Positions 10,459 to 22,538 of a stretch of DNA of 64,000 nt are shown here, piece by piece (positions within the stretch are counted from its first letter, which is position 1; every line of letters begins with the position of its first letter). The notes under the pieces were generated by a model. The model was not told the DNA's origin. It made no database searches and was given only the letters and a program-made list of their open reading frames with translations. The stretch spans positions 89,524 to 153,523 of the forward strand of contig JAACJM010000202.1 in the NCBI GenBank assembly GCA_013368315.1, given 5' to 3'. The DNA is from Tetrapyrgos nigripes (taxonomy: Eukaryota > Basidiomycota > Agaricomycetes > Agaricales > Campanellaceae). A program made the translations under genes and the position numbers.

Positions 10459-12102
10459 CTAAAACAGCTCGTCGTCGAATAAAAATCCGTCTGCGACAAA
10501 GCGCAGCCTCTCTAATTTAGGAACCAGAGGTGAGGTGGAGGTCAGCCCATGATTATACGCGTGGAGAGATGTGAGGAGGAGAGGGGCGATGATATCCTCG
10601 AATTTGAAGAAAGGACCATCAGGTAATAAACCTCTCTTCCTCCTCCTCCTCCTCCTCCTCCTAGACTCGATGGCAGCGAAATCATAATCCTTGCGACAGA
10701 TTTCCTTTACGCGAAGCTCTACCAAAGATGGATTGAGCCTAAGGAGTGCTATGAGCTCTCGGTCTGGTATTGAGATGTAGTCGAGGTGGAGAGCTGTTAA
10801 GGAGCATCCAGAGCGTTGGAAGAAGTCGGAAAACGATTGGGGTGGCCAGACGCCTTTGAACATGGACTCGGGGGATTCGAGGTCTCTGTCGTATACTTGG
10901 TTTGTAATCATTAGAGTTGTCAGAGATGGGAGTGTGAGTTTCTCAACAAGCATTTTGAGCGAGTTACACCCATAGGAGACTTCGCTGAAGTCTGATAACT
11001 GAAAGTCCACCGTAGTGACGTAGGGAAGAGTCTGAGGAGGGAGTTCTTCAATTTCTGGGTCGACGTCTAGTTTGGCGAAGACAATAGATTTGAGGTTGGA
11101 AAATTTGTTGAGTACCAATAAATCGTAGTAGTCGCCATGATATACGATAAGACTGGTGATCTGGAAACAGGGAGTAAAGGTTTCCAGGGCTTCCGCTGGT
11201 GGAAGCTTGTCGATTTTTAGGGTATGGAGTCGAGGAGCAGAATTGAAAAGGTGTAGATCCGGGTACTCAGGTTCGTCAATAAAATGTCTAATTTCAACTG
11301 TCTCGAGTAGTGGAAAAGATCTGCCATCCGCCAGGGCAGGGAAGTTCGCCTCGACAAGCTGAAAAACTCTAGCGTGCTTCCATCGAGAGCACTGCTCTGT
11401 GAACATCTGGACGGTGGTATCATCCGCTGCTTCGTTGTCCTGGATGCGCAAATCCACCGACAAAGGATGGTATTGAGAACGTAACAGGCAGAGCTTCAAT
11501 GGCAGCTCAAGCCGAGGGGCGTGGACCTCGTTGCCCCGGAATGTACACAAATTACTCCACAGTCGCGAGGTACCAACAGCAACCCGACGCCAACCACTGC
11601 ACACTGAGGCCAGTACAAACGGTAAATGCTAAACGATTGGTGCGGAAAGGTTAAAAATGATTGGATGTCCTTCACAGACCATAACGAAAATGCTAGCCAG
11701 AAGCTCGACTGGCAACCATCGTATTGGAGCCGAAAGAGATTTCAGCTGCTCAGCGTGCTTGTTCAGCGACTCTTGTTTCTCCTGGAGATGCAGTAGACGC
11801 GATTGGAGTTGAGACATTTCCAAGTCATAATGTCGCATATCGCTCTCTATGTCAAACTGCATCTGCGAAGCGACGGAGGATTGGGAGATTGGAAAGGGGA
11901 AAATCCGAAGCATCTGCATAACGCGAGCAGGCGCGTCTGTTGTGTCGAAATGATTCGTGTAGGGTTTGCTGGCACCGCAGCTAGAGCAGATTATTGTGAT
12001 GAGTGTAGATTGAAGCAGGAGAAAAAGGAACAGGAGTGGAAGATACTTAGTTTGCAATTGAGATTTAGCTTGAGTCTGCCTAGGGGAGACTATTGAACGC
12101 AT
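10459..12102 (-). pseudogene. F-box protein gene with one in-frame stop (putative pseudogene)
   Basis: Reading from ATG at 12102, the frame holds a possible zinc-binding pair (ICSSCG), a coiled coil (about MRHYDLEMSQLQSRLLHLQ) and the F-box (SAPIRWLPVELLASIFVMV). It then meets a TAG at 11631-11629. The same frame continues without a shift into VLASVCSGWRRVAVGTSRLWSNL and about 370 leucine-rich residues, ending at 10459. No GT-AG intron of usable size removes the stop. A CAG to TAG change would explain it. The start is uncertain, since the region upstream of the CSSCG is unusually hydrophobic and a spliced first exon is possible. A (CTC)n microsatellite at about 10635-10663 encodes an arginine run. 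Confidence 0.7.
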
Positions 12103-12171
12103 ACAACGTGGTCGTTTGGACCATGCCGTGTAATAAATTTCTCTCTCTCTCCTTTCAACCACCACCAACAC

Positions 12172-13526
12172 GCTCTCCTTGGATTTTCAACAAGAGATGT
12201 ATCACAGGCTCTCTGAGGCAGGCCTTCAATTGAATTGACTTGCTGCTAATGCTTTACACCAGAGACTTGGGGAAATTTCTCGTTTGTTTCTGCCCGTCTA
12301 AACTGGTTGGCTTTTCTGAAGAGGCTGACGAAGTGTAGGCTTGCATTCACTCACGACAGGTATGTGGCACTTCGATGGCCTGCATATGACTGTACTAACA
12401 TGTATTAATCTCTCAGTGTCATCAAGATATCTACCTTTACATCGAAGAACGGTGTCTTCGTATCGACCGAAAAACTCGTATCCTTCAAGAACAACATGTC
12501 TTTGCCTTATTCGTTAGACTTGGCCTTCGCGGACCTCCATTTCGTGACCTTCACTCCCATCAGCAGCAAGCCCATGTCAGATGAAGCTCGGTTGGATTCT
12601 TCAACAGAAGATTGATGAGAAATGGGCAGGTTAAGCAGTAACGAGTGGTTATGGCTGCATGAACATCCTCTCCTGGATGTAACTCCGCATTTTAGTCGTG
12701 AGGGCTAGTTGCGATGATACTCCTCTCTTGTGCGCATATTACTTTCTCTACATCTTAATCTCGCTGACACTGAAGTATATAGGGATTTGCGTTCTTCTCT
12801 TCGTCTCTTAGGCCCCTGTACCAATTAAGCAGTCTCGCAACTGCACAACCTTTCGGGATGCCCCTGCCTACAGAGCGACCCGAACATGAATCATGCGATT
12901 TCCCTCCCAAGCCCTGGGACGAGCTGCCGCATCATTACACCTAACAGCGCACCTCTCAGCGTACCAGCACACTCCACCATCCGCCAATTTATCGCCTACG
13001 ACACTCTTTACTTTTCTACACCCACCCATAGTTGACACATTTGTACGAATGACATCGTTCCGTCTTCAGATGTAATCGCTGGCCTTTTAAGAAGCGAGAA
13101 CTGGTCGTGTCCGCGTCAAATGCTTCAACGCACATTTGCAAAGAAAGAGCGCAAGATGTCAGGCTGCCGTTCACCACCATTACCAGTGAATCTCGCTTGC
13201 TATCCTCCAGATGCATTTACTGTCCCTTTGCGATCGAATGCTGGAAAAAAGAATCCCGATAGGTTCTCCGGAGAAGGAATGGACAACTTGAGGGAGTATT
13301 CCAAGTAAGCTGGCCACGTCGATGACTGGTTTGACGAGGCCTATAGAGTCGAGTGAGAGTGGAAGGTCGACATGCCACTCACGGTCAAGGCAAAAAACTT
13401 CTTCAGCTCGCAGTTTTTGGAACATCTGTTTATTACTCTGTCCTCCTGTACATATGCATACATAGAATACAATTCTTGTCCGTCTACCCAGCATCTACCC
13501 ATTGAGTATGTCGAGTCCTTGGACAC
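12172..13526. other. Intergenic region; one weak spliced frame
   Basis: No gene is recognised. A GTATGT...CAG intron-like segment at about 12360-12418 is followed by a frame open to about 12615 (VIKISTFTSKNGVFVSTEKL), which may be a fragment of an unknown gene. The rest shows nothing. Confidence 0.25.
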
Positions 13527-15537
13527 TCACTCAATGATCTGCGTCTCCAAATCTTCGGGCCACCTCGGCTTATCTCTACCATTTGGCCTCGTCCCCACTT
13601 GGAAACCAGGCTTAACCAAACCCTCGGGAAAAGTCAACGCAGGCCTCACCGTCTTCACTGTCACACCCTTCCCCATACCCTCACTTTTCCTCACTTCCCA
13701 AAACTCTTGATTGAACAACGCTTTTGACGAATGAGGATTCTCGGTAAGCATCTTGAAATACGCTGGGACAGTAACGTGCATGTTATCGTCGTGGTGAAAG
13801 ACAAAGTTGTTGAAATTGCTCCAGAGTTTGGACCATACTTCGGGAGGGTAGGTTTTGCAGGAGTTGACAAGCCATTGGGAGTAGTAGTTTAGGGCGACGT
13901 CGACGACGTAAGATCCGCCCTTCTCTGAGCGCTCGATGAGGGCTTGGAGGATACCTATGGCCCCAGAGACACCGGTGCTGTGAAGAGATATGTGTTAAAA
14001 AAAGGAAAGGGGGCCGGGAAGTTGAGGTAACACACCAATAGTCAGAGTTGGGAAAGACCGGTGTGACAGCTTCGTCCAAGTCCATAGCGCGACCGAACTC
14101 GGTGGAAACGCCGCAAATCTAGCACAGGCAGCCTCAGTCAGTTATCATCCCAGAGCAAAGTAATGAAAGGGTACACACAGCGTCACTGATTGGCTGCCAT
14201 CCTGAACGATGAGACAAAGGTCCGTTCCATCCCTATGCTATTGTCAGTACTGCTTCTAGAAGCCGTCAATGCTTTCACTCACATAACAATTTTCATGCGC
14301 ATAAATAATCCCCTTTTCCTTCTCCTCAAACATTTTCAAAATGGCCTCTTTCCCGAAACCCCACTTCTCCATCACACCAGGTCGATACCCTTCAACTACC
14401 ACATCACTCTCCAAAATCAACTCCCTCAACCTTTGTCGATCTTCCTCCTTCTTCAGATCCAAATGAGCATTCCACTTTCCCCATCCCAAGTTAAAATTGA
14501 TTTCAGCGAAATCGGGAACGTTGGGAGAGGTAATGCGTAGGATGCTTGCGCCCTGTTCGGCTAGCGTCCTTGCTATCGTAGGCGCAGCAATGACACGTGT
14601 GAGATCTATGACTTTGAGCCCGAATAGAGGTCTTTCTGGAGTGGTTTTGCCTTCAACGGGTGTCCACCAGGTGGGTTTTTGTCGGGGATTGGGGACATGG
14701 TGTATTTCGAATAGTCCAACGTGAGCGTTGGCTCTTCCTTGAGGACTAGCGAGGTATTCTTCGGTCGTAAGACAGACAGTGGCTGCTTGGCGATATTCGT
14801 CGTTTAGGTATTTGTCAAGGTCGAATGCGTTATAAGTAGCGATTTTTTCCGCATAGATATCACATGGGCTTGTGCCGATGGGCATTTTCATGTTGGGGTC
14901 AATACCGAGAGCTTTCATGGTAGGAACGGGATCAAGACTGCCTGTATGAGTAAGACATATCGTTAGGAAAAGAATGACAGGTGAAGGGCAAGATGAGCAT
15001 TACCATGAGTATGAAAATATCTGCCATCTTTCGTCCGATAGATATTGTTGCATTTCCGCCCTAAAGGGCTGTTGAGGGCAGGGCTCTTGGTGAGTTTCGG
15101 AAAGTACTTCTCAGTGAACTTGGGGTCGCGGGCAGTCAACTTTTCAGTATCTGGGTTGACCTCGGAGAAGCCAAGCTCCATGAAGATCAAAGGTGCATGG
15201 TCTCTGTTGAAATACGTTAAAAGTTATGCGCATCCTAAAGATAGTATACGCACGTATTGACGATGACCCTCTGGTAAGATATACCATACTTCTTCCTCAA
15301 CAAAACATTCAACATTGCACCCTCAAAGCCTCTCAACGCAGCTATACTCTCCGCAAACCGCCAGTTGATGGGTATGCTTGGAAAATCCGTCCCTTTGAAC
15401 TCGATGTACTTGTACGCATCGTGGATTTCAGGAGGAGCAGAGGAATGAAGCTCGTTGTTGATGAGTTCGTTTTCCAGCAGTTTCTTGGCTTCTGCTGGGA
15501 CAGAATAGCTTTGGCAGTCGCTGGCTCCGTTGAACAT
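13527..15537 (-). CDS. Class III CoA-transferase (CaiB/BaiF family)
   Basis: Six exons (15537-15254, 15203-15004, 14941-14283, 14232-14179, 14118-14036, 13977-13527) give 576 residues in one frame with GT-AG introns of 50-64 nt. The middle carries LFGLKVIDLTRVIAAPTIAR, the conserved first block of CoA-transferase family III (formyl-CoA transferase, alpha-methylacyl-CoA racemase, L-carnitine CoA-transferase). It is followed by WNAHLDLKKEEDR and VVVEGYRPGVMEKWGFG. Members move CoA between acids, or epimerise acyl-CoAs, through an aspartyl-CoA anhydride. The fungal relatives are long like this one, with a duplicated half-domain at the N-terminus. The substrate is unknown. The message stops at IIE about 50 residues after the EGMGKGVTVKTVRPALTFPEG block. 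Confidence 0.9.
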
Positions 15538-18500
15538 TTCGCGAGTAAGACGATGGTAGTTAGGACACGGCCGAGAGAAGAACGGGTCCGGTCAAAAGCC
15601 ATTGGTGACAGGTGTTTTATAGGGTAGATGACTGAGTCATTTTGCAATCGGTTCCCGAAATGAAATCCTGTAGCAAACGAAACCTATCCGTTTATAGACT
15701 TGACCGGACTCTGACCAGCCTTCAAGCGAGAAGAGTGACGCGTCGGGAAGAGGTCTCAGGGTTATGTAATCCCGCTTTCCTGCCTTTCCCGACGGACGAC
15801 AATCGTCGAGCTGCAATTTTCTCTCCTCCTTCTTTGTGCTCTAAAGCAGCAATGTGAGTTCTGAAGGACATTGCCTTTGTCTTGTTTGTGACTAGACATG
15901 ATTTTTGATCGTTTGAAGCCAAGAATCGCACCCGTCAAACTACTTCTTCAAGGCGTATCTTGGTAGAGAGAGAACGCCAAGGCGCCGGACGCGGATTACT
16001 GAAGGCGAAGAGGCATTCTCGACTTATAATGTTGCCATACAGGGACCCAGAGTACCTGGTTGCCCAAGTTGAGGCCCTTTTCATGGACACGTACTAAAAG
16101 GAGGTTCACCGGAGGGAAAATTTGAAGAAATGGACGATTTGAAGAGTGAGTCTCGGTAAAATCCCAGATGTTAGTTTTAATTAGGCAAGAACACTATCAC
16201 CAGCTTCAACCAAGAATTAGCGATGGACGCGTCATCTTGGATCTCAAAGAGAACTAGACGGACGCGAAACCATTTTGCAGATGGCCAAGGGCCATGACAT
16301 TCACCAATTCGAGGTTAAGCTGAGTCCAAGCAAATACCATGCTCGTCGTATTATTGCCACAAGCTGATCGTGTCTGGATTTGCTGTAATCATGCTACGTT
16401 GAGGTCTTAGCGGGGGTTAAACAAGACGCAGACGCGTCAGATTGCCAGAGGTTGAGATTCCTTGTGGATCGGTACTCGGCGAGTTCACCACTAATACCAG
16501 TAAGCCTTGATGATCTTCCCATCCTCCAGATGCATTCTCTGACTCATTGCGAACAGATTCTGGCTGTCGATATGCTGAAGTGCACTTCAGAGCGTGTTTT
16601 GCTAAGAAAGTGCTTGGAGATGACGAAAAAAGCCTATAGCTGGAAATGAATTTCGACAGGTTCTATGCCAAGCTGTAGCCGGAGTGAACAGTAACCCGCG
16701 AGTAGTAAGTCCTGAATAGTAGCTGTATCGAAACTCCGTCTTGTATTCGCATGCATTTTCTGACCTATTTGAAACAGAACCTGGCCGTGGACGCGTCAAA
16801 CAACGTCAGAGCGTGTCTTGAACATGAGGACTTTGAACAGAGACCACAATTGGACGCCGGCATGGGCTAGAGTAAGAATAGGGGAATGTAAGCAAACGTC
16901 AGTTTGGCAGATTCGTACTTGAAGGTTTCACCGAAAGGGAAATGTAAGGGTAGTATGACAGGTAAGTCTCAGAGCTATTCCAATAACAGTTGTATTCAAG
17001 TCAGGTCTGTCTCCAGGTGCGTTTTGTGGATGTGGAAATTGTCGTGGACGCGTGAAACACGCTAGAGCGGGTCACCTCAGGCAAAACCTACAGCCGTAGA
17101 CGAGTCGTTGACTAGAGCAGGTGAAGTTCTAGATGAGGGTCTGAATGAGCCCCGGCTGGGAAGAAGGCGTATCAGATTGCCAGAAGTCTTCGGCGGAGAC
17201 AAATCTGTCATCAAAGGACTTCATAACGGTAAGTCTGGAAGCAATCCTCCTGATAACGTCTGGGTTGAAGTGATTTCATATTCCAGACGACTACGCACAC
17301 CTCGGAATTCATCGTTCGCATCGGTACATCCCTCCGAGTTGCTTAGTTGGCCAGGCCACCAGGTTGGCTCTTCCGAATCTCACTACCTTGTGACTGAGGG
17401 TTGCCCTCTGTCAAGTCTCGGAGCATCATTGGCGCTAGACCTGGGCTTCTTCGTCCCCGAAGTGAACAAAGTACTTCCATATGTGGGCGGCTGATATTTC
17501 AGCGCTAGGTAATGTAAGACGCTCCAGGATTCAGGGACATGATGAGAAGACGATCCTTCGAAAATCCAAAAATAACCGGGTGACGACGAGGTGACGATCA
17601 ATAACTTAATTTGCTGTTGGTGAGTTCTTGTCCCGTCCGCTTGCAGGGAAATTGGAGCTGTAAGATCTTCTCGTCTTGATTGGTTTCAGGGTCCAAAATC
17701 GACTACGTACGCAATATTTTCAAGAACGTGTTGCAGAGAACGTCCCGAATTAACCTGATAGTTTGGGATAAGCACTGATAAGCACCACGGTCGCAATTCG
17801 ATGAGTTTTCCTTCGGGATGGGTAGTCCGGATCCGTGTATCGTGACGGGAAAGCCGTTCTTGAGCTCAGGGGATGGGTAGACATAGTACGACACAGTGGA
17901 CGGCACCCTTCCTTTACAATGTTGAGCTGCCCTGATTCCCTGGGGTATGAGGAGGAGGAGGAGGAGGAGGATGGTATTACCAGCCCGCCGGGTCGGTTAT
18001 TCTTTGTGAGGTACGCGTTATCAAGGATTCAAGTCTATTCCAGGTCTATTCGTCAATCACAACTTTAATTTTTAGGGTTTCCGTCAACGGAGCCGCTTAT
18101 AGAATTCGGAGTCATGCCATATAGCATGCCATGCACTGCCATGCAGAGAACAAAGTAAAACGCTACGTGTGGTTGCCAGTGGGTATTGGATACCATAATC
18201 GATGACAGGGTTTGGGGAGATAGAGGGAAATCAATGGCGAAATGATGAGGATCAAGTCGACAAAGTCGATGTTCAGCTGTCGCTTCCCTTCGCTTCCTCG
18301 TCGAAGTAAGCTTCTTTTTCTCGTGGTGTTCTGGCGCCTGCTGACGGTGCCGCAGACTCGGGGCTGTCAAGAATGTCTCAGATCGGTGTTCCAGAAAATC
18401 CCAAAGATCCTCACTAGGTCCCAGGGGAAACCGATGTGTAGACGGTTTGTTTGGATAGTACGGTAGGGCAGCTAGGTCCATACACAAGCTGCGGTAGAAG

Positions 18501-19007
18501 AAGGCGAGCATCGCTGCTGATTCCTCCAGTTGACAGTGTTCGGCCACCCGTCTAGTCAGATCTCTCCAGCGATGCAAAACGAGGGTGAAGTGTGCGCGGG
18601 CTCGAAGGAACACGCGGATCATTCCACAATGCTATCAATTCCGATACAAAAACTTTCCAAAGGGGTCGAACAAAAAATAAAGGCCCTGACTCCGTTGATC
18701 CACAGGTTTCCTATCATACGCACAGGTTTCCAGAGTCATGTTCCATAGCCTGAACAATACAACGACATTGATCCACGAAAGGAAATGGCGCTCCATCAAA
18801 TAGCTAATCTTGGTGCGTATGGACCTTCAGGGTCTGTTTATGTCAATCTCATTGATTTCGTGGTCCTAGCTCGTATCTCTGTCTTTATAAACGACCACTG
18901 CCCACAAACCCTCTCGCAACCCCCACTCCCTCCTCTCCCAATCGCCCGTCGCCCATAAAGCTAGTCACCCTCCCGTTCCAATCATCCTCGGCTTTCGCTC
19001 CACATCA
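15538..19007. other. 3.5-kb region without a confident gene; degenerate repeats
   Basis: No family is recognised on either strand. The stretch 16.2-17.1 kb holds loosely related blocks of about 230-260 bp, several centred on GGACGCGT (near 16225, 16788 and 17043) followed by an AGAGCG-GT motif. They look like old, diverged tandem repeats. A (GAG)n microsatellite lies at about 17947-17970. A 185-residue open frame on the minus strand (18065-18622) has no motif and is probably chance. Confidence 0.4.
18886..18891 (+). promoter_or_regulatory. TATA-like element upstream of the zinc-finger gene
   Basis: TATAAA lies 117 bp before the ATG at 19008, followed by a pyrimidine-rich stretch (CCACTCCCTCCTCTCCC), which suits a fungal core promoter and leader. 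Confidence 0.45.
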
Positions 19008-20628
19008 ATGCCACGCTATAGCCGTTTCAAAAGAGAGGTGAGTGTAATCGTTATTTGTTTGATCATTGATTAATCCACGCTGGTAGATCGACACCTACTT
19101 TACTTGCCCGGATTGCGGCAAGAGAATGGTAGGAGACCTACCAAGACATATTCGCACCCATAAGAAAAAACGGTATATCACCATAATTTTTCTCCCTTTC
19201 CCTATTCTGATTCAAGATCTTTCATCAGATACCCATGCGATCATTGTGACAAGACTTATAGTCAGTCTGGCGGCTTGGAACGTCACCTAAGAAAGCAGTG
19301 AGTTCTCTGATTTTCAATGAGTCTTGGGTTGCGACAACTCATCTGCGTGATCACTTAACAGCACGGGCGAAAAGTTGCGCTGTCCTTATGATGACTGCGA
19401 TTTCGAGAATGCAGATGATAGCATTATTTGCCACCACAAGAAGACAATCCATGGCTATAAACCGCCACGGCGCCAAAAGGCTCCTCAGAAGGCGGAAATT
19501 CTGGAATCCCGAGCTGACATAGCTGAAATTGAGAATACTCAAGTGAAGAAGAAGGCCGCTAAGAAGTCTACGAATTTGTCTTCGGATGGATCGGCTGCTG
19601 GAGGATCATTATCGTCTGCCTCTTCCTCTCAAGCCTCGTCTTCACGACCATCATCAAGCCAACCTTCCTCCTCACGAGCGTCGTCTTCCAGTGTAGTGTC
19701 TGCATCATCTAGCGGTGGCTTAGGTTCATTCGCACAGCTGAACATCAGTGTACCCCGAGGTAATACCTCTCTTGCCTACCTGTCTATTTTCTCCTGAACA
19801 ATAAACTCTTTTTCCTTAGCCTCTCCCAGCCCAGTCGCCCAGTCCTTCTCTCCGTCAGCCAATGCACCGTCATCTTCCGAGTCTCCTCTTGTCGATCACA
19901 TGTCCATCAGCGCATTGCGTAGACGCTGGCCAGACCTTCCATACTACGCACCTCCGCCGACACCTCCATCCGCTAGTCCACCTCCTTCCTTTGCGAATGT
20001 CGACATGTTCGGATCATCTGGGGTGATCTCGAGAGCCATCGAGACCAGTTGGCAACCACTTCCCACTCCATATCGTTCTCCATCTCCACCTCTTGCTGGG
20101 CACAGTAGTGGTTCCTGGAGTTCATCTACGCAGTCCTCTGTTGTTCCTGACTACCCCATGCCGGTGGAAGAAGCAATGCCTGCTCAGGTTCCGTCTCGCG
20201 ATGTGGAGATGACCGATAGCTATCAAGCGGACACTTGCGAGTCTGAACATCGCTGTGATTGCGATCAATGTCGTCTTTGTGGTTGTGACGAGTGCCGTGG
20301 TTATCAAGGTGGAAACTCTACGAATGACGGTCACTCTGCTACCTCTGTCCAGTCTTACAACGAGATATGCCCTGATCCCAACTGCGCCGAGTGTAACCAC
20401 TATGGCTATCGCTCAGAGAGTACTCAAGCATCTATGAGCACCGTCACCGTCGGGTATTCAAGGGGTGGCAGTGGTATGCGTCAACGTACATTCCAACTTG
20501 GCGCTCTACTTCCTTCCATTCATGATATCGAAGGTGTCTCGGAACATCTCCCACGTCGTAACGATCGCTTACTAGCCCCTCCTTATTACTATCCGCCTGA
20601 AAGAGAAGATCTTCCTCGCAGTTATTGA
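19008..20628 (+). CDS. C2H2 zinc-finger protein, putative transcription factor
   Basis: Five exons (19008-19037, 19087-19172, 19229-19297, 19362-19759, 19820-20628) give 463 residues. Three C2H2 fingers sit in the first 75 residues. Finger 1 is CPDCGKRMVGDLPRHIRTH, shorter than usual between its second Cys and first His. Finger 2 is canonical, CDHCDKTYSQSGGLERH, followed by an HTGEK-type linker. Finger 3 is atypical, CPYDDCDF...CHHKKTIH. Then come a lysine-rich segment (KKKAAKKS), a serine-rich tract and a Pro/Ser-rich region. A cysteine cluster follows in the C-terminal half (CDCDQCRLCGCDECRGY, then CPDPNCAECN). Nuclear DNA binding is inferred from the fingers. The Cys cluster is not a family I can name. 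Confidence 0.85.
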
Positions 20629-21180
20629 GAGGAGAACTGACCTTCGCCTTCGTCTGGTCCTCTGTTAATGTGAAATCATTTCTTCTACTTGTCGCCACCA
20701 TGCTTTCCCGCTGATTTCGTACTGCTTTCGTATTGCTTTGATATCGTTTCTGTTAGAGTCGTCTTGAGTTTCATCGTTCATCTACTTCACATACCCAACC
20801 TACCTCCTGCTTGCTGATACCTTTTCCTCTTCCTGATACCTCTTCTTGCCGATATGTATACTCTCGACCGTTGCTTTCATCTTGCTTTCCTTCAACAACG
20901 TTCACTAGTAGTGTCTTTGGTGTTGTCCTACTCTCAATGATTTTATAATGTACATATATGCGCTTTCATCTTTTTCTCATCTGGGAAAATACACGACCTC
21001 ACTCGAAAACATCCATAGTCACTGTGTATTGGTAGTATGGAATACATAAACATTGCTCAAATTGTCGGACTTTCCAACACTGCCAAGTACGAAATGTTAA
21101 TAAACTAGATAGATAGATAGACAGATACACGCCAGCTTGGAGTGGCCCCTGAAGGACCCAGTGGGGTGGCGTTGCTAGTG
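20629..21180. other. Intergenic region with a short tetranucleotide repeat
   Basis: A pyrimidine-rich 3' region of the zinc-finger gene, then sequence related to the downstream flank of the other SDR units (GCTCAAA.TGTC). A (TAGA)n tract lies at about 21107-21123. No coding segment is seen. Confidence 0.5.
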
Positions 21181-22538
21181 CTACATATCCGCGACTTGTT
21201 CATCCAACCATTTCCACATTTTCTTGCACTCTTCTACATCGTCCGAAGCAGCGGATGCTTTGCCCATTCGTGCCCAAGCCGTGAAGTACTAGATATCCAT
21301 GTGGCAATCAGTCAACACGAGTGTCGGTAAATTAAACTCGATCCTACATACCTTTCCATTTAGCTCAGCACCCTCAATGGACGTTCCACCCCATAATTGT
21401 GTAAGAGCTCCCATCTCTGCTGGATGAAAGAGGAACGCGTCCTGTTGCATATGTCAATGATGGATGATAAGACGGTAGATCAGACTACAATTCACTTACC
21501 ATCACCATCTTCAAAGGCTTAGGGAATGTTTTCTGAAGGTCGGTAGATAGCAAACCGGGATGCAGCGAGGTGGAGACAATGCCTTGGTCGCCGTATCTCC
21601 TTGCAAGTTCGTTTGAGAACATGACGTTGCCCTGTCGCCGCGAAGAAAAAAATATCGGTAAGTAATTCATGCCAACCGTATAAGCTAGAGACGCACAAGT
21701 TTACTCTGATTATACAGAGCTGAAAAGCTCGACATCTTCCTACGTACAGTTCCATCCCGGAATGAGTCGTGATTGAGCTTTCTGCAGCTGGTGTGAGCGA
21801 TTGAGGAAGTGTTGACGATGCGAACTTTTCCATCTGGACTTTGTCTTGCCGTTGAAAGGAGGATTGGAAGGAGGAGCTTTGTAAAGTAGAAATGACCTGC
21901 GTAAGATCACAATAAAAACGATTAGATGATTGGATTAATGGATAGGAGCAGTGAAAAGTGATGAAGGACGGCTTTACACACCTAGAACGTTGGTTCCAAA
22001 TTGGAGGTCATATCCTTGGGCGGTAAGGTCCTCGATCTTAGGAGCCATGACGCCACTACATATAACAAACATTAGCGTCTGCAGGCCCTGGAGGAAGTAA
22101 GGAGGCAAAGCACTCACGCATTATTGAACAATACATGGAGCTCAGACTCCTTACTACTAAACTCTGCTGCTGCTGTCTTGACAGAGGCCAGATCTGCCAG
22201 ATCCAGTTGAAGCCAAATTGCTTCTCTACCAGTTTCCTTTCGTAACTCTTCGATAGCAGCCTCGGCTTTGGCTCGACTTCGGGCAGCTAGATATATTTTG
22301 GCGTTGTGCTCGAGTAAAGCCTAGCAAAGTTGAAGGGAGATCCGTCAATTACTAACTTGAAATAAGGAGAATTAGAACCTACCTTGACCGTCTCCTTGCC
22401 AATCCCTGTGTTCCCTCCAGTCACAATGATGACTTTACCACTCAAGTCAGGCATATCCTTTGTGGTCCATTTAGGTTTCGGAGGGAAGGCTTCGCTAAGG
22501 GCGCCCGGTGCTGAAGATTCGGAGTCCGAGCACGGCAT
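21181..22538 (-). CDS. Short-chain dehydrogenase/reductase, cassette copy 1 (intact)
   Basis: Seven exons (22538-22383, 22320-22118, 22055-21982, 21896-21697, 21631-21500, 21441-21352, 21288-21181) give 320 residues in one frame. The cofactor motif is TGGNTGIG (residues 40-47), NNAG is at 118-121, and the catalytic YNQSK (206-210) is encoded just before an intron. The C-terminus reads [14 protein letters not shown]. The layout matches the retinol dehydrogenase / WW-domain oxidoreductase-like SDR group of fungi: NADP-linked oxidoreductases of unknown substrate. It is the first of three copies. All three share intron positions and are each followed upstream by an F-box relative on the other strand. 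Confidence 0.92.

Noticed and set aside
18065..18622. A 185-residue open frame on the minus strand
   Set aside because: No motif, odd composition (many His/Arg blocks), no neighbours that support it, and no intron-linked continuation. Treated as chance.
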